Shown here: positions 1 through 5,134 of the stretch, piece by piece
Layout: every line of letters starts with the position of its first letter
How positions within the stretch are numbered: the stretch's first letter is position 1
Assembly (NCBI GenBank): GCA_964618455.1
Contig: CAZUAQ010000098.1
Location: 1-7,798 of the forward strand
DNA: 7,798 bases
Direction of reading: 5' to 3'
Origin: CAZUAQ01 sp964618455
GTDB taxonomy: Bacteria; Planctomycetota; Phycisphaerae; UBA1845; PWPN01
The notes under the pieces: generated by a model
The model's database searches: none
Told to the model about the DNA's origin: nothing
The model's input: the letters and a program-made list of their open reading frames with translations, nothing else
Position numbers and translations under genes: made by a program

Positions 1-506
1 AGACGATGAGCCGGCTGCGCAACATCTCCAAGCAGTTGCTGCAGGAACTCGGCCGCGAGCCGACCATCGAAGAGATCGCCAAGAAGGCCAAGATGCCGGT
101 CAGCGAAGCGCGGCGCGTGCTGAAGATCAGCCGCCACCCGATTTCGCTGGATCGCCCGGTCGGCGAGAGTGAGGATTCCTACTTCGGTGACTTCATCGAG
201 GACGATACCGCCGAATCGCCGGTGCAGTCGGCCGGCAGCGAGATGCTCCGGGACCGCATCGAAGAGGTACTCAAGACGCTGACCTACCGCGAGCGAGAGA
301 TTCTCAAGCTCCGCTACGGCATCGGCGACGGCTACACCTACACGCTGGAAGAGGTGGGCAAGATCTTCAAGGTCACCCGCGAGCGCGTGCGTCAGGTCGA
401 AGCCAAGGCGATCCGCAAGCTGCAGCATCCGGTCCGCTCGCGGAAGCTGGAAGGCTTCCTCGACAGTTCCAAGGCCGTCGCGGCGGAGGCCCCGGCGGAA
501 GTGTGA
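1..506 (+). CDS. rpoD: RNA polymerase primary sigma factor RpoD/SigA, C-terminal part (5' end outside window)
   Basis: This is the C-terminal part of a sigma-70 housekeeping factor, which directs RNA polymerase to -10/-35 promoters. The frame is open to the left edge, and the ATG at base 6 lies inside conserved region 3, so it is not the true start. Counting from that Met, region 3 covers about residues 1-58, including QELGREPT (13-20) and the region 3.2 loop SLDRPVGE...GDFIEDD (47-67). Region 4 covers about 80-145, with LTYREREILKLRYGIG (92-107), the helix-turn-helix from TLEEVGKIF (113-121), and RERVRQVEAKAIRKL (125-139), which reads the -35 element. The family-typical HPVRSRKLEGFLD end is followed by a 13-residue Ala/Glu tail. 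TGA is at 504-506, followed by a heptad array and a terminator. Regions 1 and 2 lie outside the window, so group 1 status is inferred from the close RpoD-like sequence. Confidence 0.93.
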   Translation, partial: TMSRLRNISKQLLQELGREPTIEEIAKKAKMPVSEARRVLKISRHPISLDRPVGESEDSYFGDFIEDDTAESPVQSAGSEMLRDRIEEVLKTLTYREREILKLRYGIGDGYTYTLEEVGKIFKVTRERVRQVEAKAIRKLQHPVRSRKLEGFLDSSKAVAAEAPAEV

Positions 507-507
507 A

Positions 508-556
508 GCGGTTAGTGGATCGTGAATAGTGGGTCGTGGTTGGTGGGCCGTGCCCG
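508..556 (+). repeat. Heptanucleotide (7-bp period) array after rpoD stop
   Basis: Starting two bases after the rpoD stop, the sequence runs in 7-base units: GCGGTTA, GTGGATC, GTGAATA, GTGGGTC, GTGGTTG, GTGGGCC, GTGCCCG. The unit consensus is close to GTGGRTM. The core GGATCGTGAATAGTG at 517-531 recurs with small changes at 2973-2987 and 4238-4252. The array lies between the stop codon and the intrinsic terminator, so it is probably transcribed as the 3' untranslated region of rpoD. Its function is unknown. Confidence 0.7.
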
Positions 557-590
557 CGATGCGATCTGCACGAACCGATAACGCAATGAA

Positions 591-618
591 CCCCCGTCCC
601 TGGTGGCGGGGGTTTTTT
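591..618 (+). terminator. Rho-independent terminator of rpoD
   Basis: CCCCCG at 591-596 pairs perfectly with CGGGGG at 607-612. An inner CC/GG pairing (598-599 with 605-606) beyond a single-base bulge can extend the stem, and it is followed at once by six T residues (613-618). This is a classical intrinsic terminator 85 bases after the rpoD stop. It separates rpoD transcription from the exported-protein pair downstream. Confidence 0.9.
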
Positions 619-674
619 ATGCGCGGAGACGAAGATTGCCCCAGGCAGGAATCGTGGATCTGTTGACGATCGCA

Positions 675-680
675 TAGAAT
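675..680 (+). promoter_or_regulatory. Possible -10 element for the exported-protein pair
   Basis: TAGAAT matches the sigma-70 -10 consensus TATAAT at five of six positions and lies 52 bases upstream of the ATG at 733, after the rpoD terminator. No good -35 hexamer lies 16-18 bases upstream. The TTGACG at 663-668 is only 6 bases away, too close to pair with it. A promoter somewhere in 619-720 is expected because the terminator isolates the genes that follow, but this exact site is only a weak candidate. Confidence 0.3.
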
Positions 681-720
681 GCAGGCTTCCATCACTGATG
701 AAGCGAGCTATTCGAGCCGC

Positions 721-726
721 AGGGAG
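721..726 (+). promoter_or_regulatory. Ribosome binding site fixing the start at 733
   Basis: AGGGAG lies 6 bases upstream of the ATG at 733. The in-frame ATG at 679 has no comparable site and would add 18 residues ahead of a well-formed Tat-type signal peptide, so 733 is the preferred start. Confidence 0.75.
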
Positions 727-732
727 CGCACG

Positions 733-1653
733 ATGATCTCACGCAGGGCACTTCTTCAAGCGGGTGGCGCGGTGGCGACCGGACTCTGGGCAGGCGTCGG
801 CGCGGCCGCGGAAGCTGAAAAGGACGATCGGCGCGCGCAAGGCACCGCGCCCGAAACTGACCGGCTGAGGACGATCAGCTACAACGTGCTGGCCTGCTCG
901 GGCTACCGCGACCGGAAAGACGAGCGAAGTTCACCCCGCCCCGACATTCCCCGAAGCCAGATGACCGCCCGGTTCGCCCTCGAACTTGCCCTGTACAAGC
1001 CGGACATCATCACGTTCCAGGAATCGCCGAACGCCGAAACCATCGCCGACATTGCCCGCCGGATGGGCTTCAAGCACACGTGCTTCTTCCCCAGCGGCCA
1101 GGCATGGCCGGGGTCGCTGATGACGCGCTTCCCAATCCTTAAGCACGAGAACTGCCCGCTGGTCTCTTTCGACAAACGTCCGGACAAGCTGTTTACCCGG
1201 CATTGGGGCCGCGCGGTCCTGGAGACGAACGAAGACCCGCTGGCGATCTACAGCGCGCATCTCTTCCCAGGTGGCGGAAGTGTGACGCGACGCGAGCCGG
1301 AAGTCACGGAGATGCTCAAGGTGATGCGCGAGGATCTCGATTCCGGAAGGTCGATGCTGTTTCAAGGGGACCTGAATCACAAGCCCGACGGGCCGGAATA
1401 CACGCGCTGGGTTGAAGCGGGGCTCGTGGATTGTTACGCAAGCAGGGGCAAGGGGCCGCCGGAGACGATTCCATCCACCAGGCCCGCCGCCCGTATCGAC
1501 TACATCTGGGCGCACGGTCCTCTGACGGAACGGCTGTCCGAATGCCGTGTGTTGTTCGAGGGAGCGTTCCGGACGAATCCCGACGATCCCGGCTCGATCG
1601 CGCTGAGCGATCACCTCCCGGTCATGGCGACGTTTGCTCGCAAGAAGGATTGA
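733..1653 (+). CDS. Tat-exported endonuclease/exonuclease/phosphatase (EEP) family protein
   Basis: A 306-residue metal-dependent phosphoesterase of the DNase I/exonuclease III/sphingomyelinase-like fold, predicted to act outside the cytoplasm. The N-terminus has a twin-arginine type signal (SRRALLQ at 3-9) with a hydrophobic stretch to about residue 26, ending in an Ala-rich cleavage region. The EEP motifs appear in order: ISYNVL (Asn51), DIITFQES (metal-binding Glu97), IYSAHL (catalytic His176), FQGDLN (Asp213 and Asn215), RIDYIW (Asp256) and LSDHLPV (Asp293-His294). All core active-site residues are present, so it is probably active. The substrate (nucleic acid, phosphoinositide, sphingolipid or another phosphodiester) cannot be read from sequence; families with this layout are often annotated simply as endonuclease/exonuclease/phosphatase. 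The next gene starts 4 bases after its stop and uses a ribosome binding site inside its 3' end, which suggests a two-gene operon with coupled translation. Confidence 0.87.
   Translation: MISRRALLQAGGAVATGLWAGVGAAAEAEKDDRRAQGTAPETDRLRTISYNVLACSGYRDRKDERSSPRPDIPRSQMTARFALELALYKPDIITFQESPNAETIADIARRMGFKHTCFFPSGQAWPGSLMTRFPILKHENCPLVSFDKRPDKLFTRHWGRAVLETNEDPLAIYSAHLFPGGGSVTRREPEVTEMLKVMREDLDSGRSMLFQGDLNHKPDGPEYTRWVEAGLVDCYASRGKGPPETIPSTRPAARIDYIWAHGPLTERLSECRVLFEGAFRTNPDDPGSIALSDHLPVMATFARKKD
1642..1649 (+). promoter_or_regulatory. Ribosome binding site inside the upstream gene, fixing the start at 1658
   Basis: AAGAAGGA lies within the last codons of the EEP gene and 8 bases before the ATG at 1658. 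The alternatives are worse: TTG at 1634 overlaps the upstream gene and has no site, and ATG at 1667 is 17 bases from this one. The arrangement suggests translational coupling of the two exported proteins. Confidence 0.7.
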
Positions 1654-1657
1654 TCTG

Positions 1658-2971
1658 ATGCAAGGTATGTCACGCTCTGCGCTCTACGTAATTCTCATCG
1701 GGGGCAGCCTTCTCTGGCCTCGTGAACTCGCTGCAGCCGAGAAGCCGGGCTACGTTCTGACGTTCGATCATCCCATGAGCTGGGCGGACGACATCGCCCC
1801 GTGGGGTCTGGGGGGTGTGCAGCAGTGGGAGGTAGCCGAGGGCGGGCGTCCCGGTGGCATGCTGCGGATCTCGGCCGCCGCCTATGCGCAGCCGATCAGT
1901 TACGAGGTCCGCACGCTCCAGTTCAATCATGAACCGGGGCGCGCCGCCCGAATCTCGTTCGACATCCGTCCGCATGCGATTCCGAAAGGCGCTTCCTGCG
2001 TGATCCGGTACTTCGACGGCTACTGCGGCGCGTTTCCGTTTATCAAGGTCGCCGACGATCCCTTCGCGCCGTTTCCGAAGCCGATCTGGGACAGTGACAC
2101 GGCATCGCGCTCCGACGAATGGCAGACCGTTTCCATCGAGACCGATCCGCTGAAGCATACCGTCCTGACGCTGGCCATCCTGGTCCGCCAACCGCATCAG
2201 GAGTCGCGCGAGGGTGATGATGCAGAGTACATCGAAGTGCACATGGATAATCTTCACGTCGATGTGCCGATGTTGAGGCGGTTCATGGATCCGGGATTCG
2301 ACTGGCACGGCAACGGTGGATCGAGCACGATCCAATTCCGCCACAACACGCGCGCCGCCGACGCCGACTGGTGCGACTTTATCGACCAGCAGGATGTCGA
2401 GACGCCGGACGGCGTGATCCATTACCGCCTGCTGCCGTTTCGCAGTTCCTCCACGTATCCCGATCCCGGCTGGAACGTCCAGATCAGTCATGACGTGTGC
2501 GCTCCCGACGTCGGCGGTCACAGCGTGATTGCGTTGCGCGGCGGCGGCGATCGCGGATGCGCGGTGTCCTGGGGCGTGCGACAGACGGTGAGTTATGACG
2601 CCTTCGGCCTCGGCCCGCGTGAGAAGGCACGGCTGCGCGTCCGGATGAAAATGACCAACCACGACCCGCTCAAGCACGGCATCAGTCGCGTGCAACTCGG
2701 CGTGGATCCGCACGGCGGCATCGTCACGTCGAAAGCGAAGTGGAGTCGCGAAGACAACATCAACGCGTACGAGGGCGGTTGGCGAATCGCGGAGTTGACG
2801 TTTGATCGCCCGCCGGATGCCGAGGCCGTGACGATCTTCTTCCGCCGTCGTGACGGAACCCCTCGGCCCGCTCCGGCATCCGACTTTCCCGAGAAGCAGT
2901 CGCAGGGCACGCCCGGTGGCGCGTCCGGCATGGCGGACTGGGTGATGGTGGACGTGGTGGATGTTGAGTAG
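1658..2971 (+). CDS. Secreted protein of unknown function, probably two tandem beta-sandwich (lectin-like) domains
   Basis: A 437-residue protein that I do not recognise as a named family. Residues 1-27 look like a Sec signal peptide: Arg6, a hydrophobic run from about 8 to 20, and a likely cut after ALA-type residues AAA (25-27). The remainder is rich in alternating hydrophobic strands with no membrane segment and no visible catalytic motif. It appears to repeat a layout. A first unit (about 30-203) ends in a TrpQTVSIE strand (155-161), TLAILVRQ (171-178) and MDNLHVDV (196-203). A second (about 204-437) ends in GGWRIAELTF (373-382), VTIFFRRRD (391-399) and DWVMVDVVDV (427-436). This resembles carbohydrate-binding or galactose-binding-like sandwiches, with a terminal Asp-containing strand. 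LGVDPHGG (347-354) followed by W and Y..GGW is a pattern I associate with secreted planctomycete and verrucomicrobial proteins; that is memory, not a search. It probably works with the EEP enzyme encoded just upstream. Confidence 0.72.
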   Translation: MQGMSRSALYVILIGGSLLWPRELAAAEKPGYVLTFDHPMSWADDIAPWGLGGVQQWEVAEGGRPGGMLRISAAAYAQPISYEVRTLQFNHEPGRAARISFDIRPHAIPKGASCVIRYFDGYCGAFPFIKVADDPFAPFPKPIWDSDTASRSDEWQTVSIETDPLKHTVLTLAILVRQPHQESREGDDAEYIEVHMDNLHVDVPMLRRFMDPGFDWHGNGGSSTIQFRHNTRAADADWCDFIDQQDVETPDGVIHYRLLPFRSSSTYPDPGWNVQISHDVCAPDVGGHSVIALRGGGDRGCAVSWGVRQTVSYDAFGLGPREKARLRVRMKMTNHDPLKHGISRVQLGVDPHGGIVTSKAKWSREDNINAYEGGWRIAELTFDRPPDAEAVTIFFRRRDGTPRPAPASDFPEKQSQGTPGGASGMADWVMVDVVDVE

Positions 2972-3018
2972 AGGATCGTGGGTAGTGATAATGGGTAATG
3001 GATAGAGAGCTGTGGATC
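2971..3018 (+). repeat. Heptanucleotide array between the secreted-protein and flavoprotein genes
   Basis: Starting on the last base of the TAG stop (2969-2971), the sequence reads in units close to seven bases: GAGGATC, GTGGGTA, GTGATA, ATGGGTA, ATGGATA. It reaches the GTGGATC at 3012-3018, which contains the GTG start codon of the flavoprotein gene. The core GGATCGTGGGTAGTG (2973-2987) matches the arrays after rpoD and after the flavoprotein gene at 12 invariant positions of 15. It fills essentially the whole intergenic gap, so no separate promoter is obvious. Confidence 0.62.
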
Positions 3019-4247
3019 GAATCGATGTGGCGGTGATCGGTGGGGGCGCGGCGGGGTTGGCCACGGCCATCTTCACTAAGCGGCATCAGCCCCAGGCGCG
3101 GGTGGTGATCTTCGACGGGGCGAAGCGTCTCGGTGCCAAGATCCTGGTCGCCGGGGGCGGGCGATGCAACGTGACCAACCGCGTGGTGGCGGCGACGGAC
3201 TTCTGGGGCGGCAAGCGGAATCACATCAAGCGTGTGCTGGCGGCGCTGCCGGTAGCGAAGACGGTGGCGTTCTTTCGCGAGATCGGTGTCGGTCTGCACG
3301 AGGAGGAGCACGGCAAGCTCTTTCCCGACTCGAACAAGGCGAAAACGGTGCTGGAGGCATTGCTGCGCGAGGCGGAGCGGCTCGGGGTGTGGATCCTGAC
3401 CGCCCATCGCGTGACCGCACTTCGCCGGGCAAAGCCGTCGGGATTCGAGATCGAAGGCGACGGAGAAGTCTTTCGTGCGGATCGCGTGGTGTTGGCCACC
3501 GGCGGAAAGTCGCTGCCCAAGACCGGCAGCGATGGCGGCGGGTATGCGCTGGCGAGGTCGCTCGGTCATTCGCTGGTGGACACGACGCCCGCGCTGGCGC
3601 CGCTGCTTCTGGAGGGTGGGTTTCATGAACCGCTGTCGGGGATCGCGCAGGATGTGGAGTTGAGTGTGGCGGTCGAGGGGGCCAAGCCCGTGCGGCTGAC
3701 CGGGGCGATGCTCTGGACGCACTTCGGCGTGAGCGGGCCGGTGGTGCTGAATGGGTCTCGCCACTGGCATCGCGCGACGCTCGAACAACGCCGCGTGCAG
3801 ATCACCGCCAACCTGCTGCCCGGCGAGGACTTCACTTCGGCGGAGAAGCGCTTCATCGAACTGGCCGCCGCGTCGCCGAAGGCGTCGCTGATGAAAGTGC
3901 TGTCGCGCCTCTTGCCGGCGCGCGTGGCGGAGCATGTGCTGGGCGACCTGGAGATGAAGCCGACCGTTCCGATGGCGCACCTGTCGAAGGAGCAGCGCCG
4001 TACGCTCGTTCACGCGCTGCTCGCCTGGCGGTTGCCGGTGCGCGACAGCCGTGGCTACACGCACGCGGAGGTCACCGCCGGGGGCGTGCCGCTCGACGAG
4101 ATCGACACGCGCACGATGCAATCGCGCGTGTGCCCGGGGCTATACCTCGTGGGCGAAATCCTCGACGTCGACGGCCGCATCGGCGGATTCAACTTTCAAT
4201 GGGCATGGGCGAGCGGCTATGTGGCGGGGAGGGGAGTGGATCGTTGA
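3012..4247 (+). CDS. BaiN/RdsA (HI0933-like, YhiN) family NAD(P)/FAD-dependent oxidoreductase
   Basis: A 411-residue cytoplasmic flavoprotein, full length for the family. The N-terminal Rossmann motif GGGAAGLA (10-17) binds FAD, and Asp35 ends the second strand where an acidic residue contacts the ribose. Family signatures follow: KRLGAKILVAGGGRCNVTN (38-56), FPDSNKAKTVLEALLREAE (104-122), VLATGG (160-165), TGSDGGG (171-177), THFGVSGPVVL (236-246), TAGGVPL (355-361), and the C-terminal GLYLVGEILDVDGRIGG (376-392) with NFQWAWASG (394-402). Members include clostridial BaiN, linked to bile-acid metabolism, and E. coli YhiN/RdsA, reported as the synthase of dihydrouridine in 23S rRNA. With no bile-acid genes nearby, the rRNA role is the more likely one here, by inference. 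The GTG start at 3012 is chosen because it just precedes the Rossmann strand; GTG at 3027 is the alternative. Heptad repeats touch both ends, and the TGA stop lies within one. Confidence 0.92.
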   Translation: MDRIDVAVIGGGAAGLATAIFTKRHQPQARVVIFDGAKRLGAKILVAGGGRCNVTNRVVAATDFWGGKRNHIKRVLAALPVAKTVAFFREIGVGLHEEEHGKLFPDSNKAKTVLEALLREAERLGVWILTAHRVTALRRAKPSGFEIEGDGEVFRADRVVLATGGKSLPKTGSDGGGYALARSLGHSLVDTTPALAPLLLEGGFHEPLSGIAQDVELSVAVEGAKPVRLTGAMLWTHFGVSGPVVLNGSRHWHRATLEQRRVQITANLLPGEDFTSAEKRFIELAAASPKASLMKVLSRLLPARVAEHVLGDLEMKPTVPMAHLSKEQRRTLVHALLAWRLPVRDSRGYTHAEVTAGGVPLDEIDTRTMQSRVCPGLYLVGEILDVDGRIGGFNFQWAWASGYVAGRGVDR

Positions 4248-4277
4248 TAGTGAATAGAGGGCAGTAAATCGTGGCTG
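4236..4277 (+). repeat. Heptanucleotide array overlapping the flavoprotein stop codon
   Basis: Seven-base units GTGGATC, GTTGATA, GTGAATA, GAGGGCA, GTAAATC and GTGGCTG run from the last codons of the flavoprotein gene into the convergent intergenic region. The repeat encodes the final Val-Asp-Arg and supplies the TGA stop at 4245-4247. The core GGATCGTTGATAGTG (4238-4252) is shared with the arrays at 517-531 and 2973-2987. Confidence 0.68.
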
Positions 4278-4314
4278 GATGATCCCCTGCGGCTTTTCGC
4301 TATTCACTATCCAC
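4243..4314. repeat. Inverted repeat between convergent genes, formed by opposed heptad arrays
   Basis: GATAGTGAATAG at 4246-4257 is the exact reverse complement of CTATTCACTATC at 4300-4311. The match extends to 14 of 15 pairs over 4243-4257 and 4300-4314, with a loop of 42 bases. In RNA it could form a stem in transcripts from either strand and could limit read-through between the two convergent genes. There is no T tract beside it, so it is not a standard intrinsic terminator. The flavoprotein stop codon lies within the left arm. Confidence 0.55.
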
Positions 4315-4328
4315 TGACCACTATTCAC
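4301..4328 (-). repeat. Heptanucleotide array following the ThuA-domain gene
   Basis: On the minus strand, beginning 6 bases after the ThuA gene stop, four units read GTGAATA, GTGGTCA, GTGGATA, GTGAATA. This is the same repeat family as on the plus strand, again in the sense direction of the gene it follows. Peptides such as SGQWIVNSE that appear in translations of this stretch are products of the repeat, not of a gene. Confidence 0.68.
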
Positions 4329-4334
4329 TCTTCC

Positions 4335-5009
4335 TCATCCCGCCGCCCAGTGCACGGCGTTGATCAGCACGCGTTGCACATCGGGATGATGGTAGATCGG
4401 GAACAGCTCGTGGCCGGGGCGGAAGTAGAAGACGCGGCCCTTTTCTCGCTTCCAGCAGCAGCCGCTGCGCACCGCCTCGCCGGTGGCGAAGTTGGAGATG
4501 AAGACCAACTCGTCCGGCGGCGGAATCCGGAACCACTCGCCGTACATCTCCGCTTCGTCGATGACGATCTTGGCGTCGATGCCCTGCGTGATCGGATGCG
4601 ACGGGTCGCAGACCCAGAGAATCTCGCGCACGGGGTTGTCGTTCCACATCAGCATGCAGTCGGTGCCCATCAGCTTGCGGAAGGGCTTGCAGTAATGGGC
4701 CGAATGCAAGGCGATGAACCCCATGCCCTCCCAGACGCGCTCGACGACTTTCTGCGCCACTTCGTCGCTCACGTCGTCGTGCTTGAGATGCCCCCACCAG
4801 AGCATGACGTCGGTGTTGGCGATCACGTCGTCGGGCAGGCCGTTGTCCGGATCGGTCCGCAAGGCGGTGCGGATCTCCAGGCTCGGGTCCTGGCGTTTCA
4901 AGGCGGCGGCGATGGTGCCGTGGATGCCCTGGGGGTAATGCTGCTGCGTGGCGGGGGTTTCCTGCTCGTGATAATTCTCGTTCCAGACGACGACGCGTAA
5001 TGCACACAT
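4335..5009 (-). CDS. ThuA-domain (trehalose-utilisation type) protein
   Basis: A 224-residue protein of the ThuA family, which has a class I glutamine-amidotransferase-like fold; no signal peptide is visible, so it is probably cytoplasmic. Features in order are a first strand RVVVWNENYHEQ (5-16), a helix with HGTIAAAL (30-37), DVMLWWGHLKHDDV (67-80), GFIALHSAHYCKPFRKLMGT (97-116), SHPITQGI (137-144), DEAEMYGEWF (151-160) and GRVFYFRPGHE (191-201) before a C-terminal helix. These match ThuA-like proteins that are abundant in planctomycetes. The biochemical role is not settled: the name comes from rhizobial trehalose catabolism, and a sugar-related role here is only inference. The ATG at 5009 is chosen for a GAGG site 7 bases upstream and because the family fold starts right there; an upstream ATG at 5123 would add 38 unrelated residues. 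It is convergent with the flavoprotein gene and divergent from the pterin synthase gene. Confidence 0.86.
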   Translation of the reverse strand: MCALRVVVWNENYHEQETPATQQHYPQGIHGTIAAALKRQDPSLEIRTALRTDPDNGLPDDVIANTDVMLWWGHLKHDDVSDEVAQKVVERVWEGMGFIALHSAHYCKPFRKLMGTDCMLMWNDNPVREILWVCDPSHPITQGIDAKIVIDEAEMYGEWFRIPPPDELVFISNFATGEAVRSGCCWKREKGRVFYFRPGHELFPIYHHPDVQRVLINAVHWAAG

Positions 5010-5016
5010 GGGACAA

Positions 5017-5020
5017 CCTC
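5017..5020 (-). promoter_or_regulatory. Ribosome binding site of the ThuA-domain gene
   Basis: On the minus strand GAGG (5020 to 5017) lies 7 bases before the ATG at 5009-5007. This decides the start codon against the longer in-frame extension from 5123. Confidence 0.6.
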
Positions 5021-5052
5021 GTCGGGTAAGGCGTTGTTCGAATCCGGGCGGT

Positions 5053-5081
5053 ACTGTAACGAAGCGTTTTACGGGCCACAA
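5053..5081 (-). promoter_or_regulatory. Candidate sigma-70 promoter for the ThuA-domain gene
   Basis: On the minus strand TTGTGG (5081 to 5076) and TACAGT (5058 to 5053) are separated by exactly 17 bases. The -35 has the TTG core and the -10 matches TATAAT at four of six positions. Transcription would start near 5046, giving a leader of about 37 bases before the ATG at 5009. The spacing is ideal but the hexamers are imperfect. Confidence 0.38.
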
Positions 5082-5123
5082 CCGGCGGGAGCCTGCCGCG
5101 TGGTTGGCGATCTGCCGGGGCAC

Positions 5124-5129
5124 TAAAAT
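5124..5129 (+). promoter_or_regulatory. Possible -10 element for a leaderless pterin synthase transcript
   Basis: TAAAAT matches TATAAT at five of six positions. With a usual 6-8 base gap, transcription would start at about 5136-5138, on or next to the tandem ATG codons at 5135 and 5138, so the mRNA could be leaderless. This fits the absence of a good ribosome binding site upstream of 5135. No convincing -35 hexamer is visible 16-18 bases upstream. Confidence 0.32.
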
Positions 5130-5134
5130 CGTGC

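Noticed and set aside
663..668. TTGACG as a -35 element
   Set aside because: It is only 6 bases from the best -10 candidate (675-680), and no -10-like hexamer lies 16-18 bases downstream.
679..732. Upstream ATG at 679 as start of the EEP gene
   Set aside because: It would place 18 extra residues before a good Tat-type signal, and the AGGGAG site 6 bases before 733 is far better.
1670..3076. Long minus-strand reading frame opposite the secreted-protein gene, and similar ones at 931-1614 and 2760-4121
   Set aside because: GC-rich codon bias keeps antisense frames open. Their translations are Arg/His-rich with no family resemblance, while the plus-strand genes have clear motifs, signals or ribosome binding sites.
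4140..4328. Minus-strand reading frame beginning MNSGQWIVNSEK
   Set aside because: Its N-terminus is a translation of the heptad repeat array and the rest is antisense to the flavoprotein C-terminus.
508..4328. Heptad arrays considered as CRISPR
   Set aside because: The units are contiguous 7-mers with no spacers and there are no cas genes.
5010..5123. N-terminal extension of the ThuA protein from the minus-strand ATG at 5123
   Set aside because: The added 38 residues do not resemble the family and would cover the likely promoter and the GAGG ribosome binding site.
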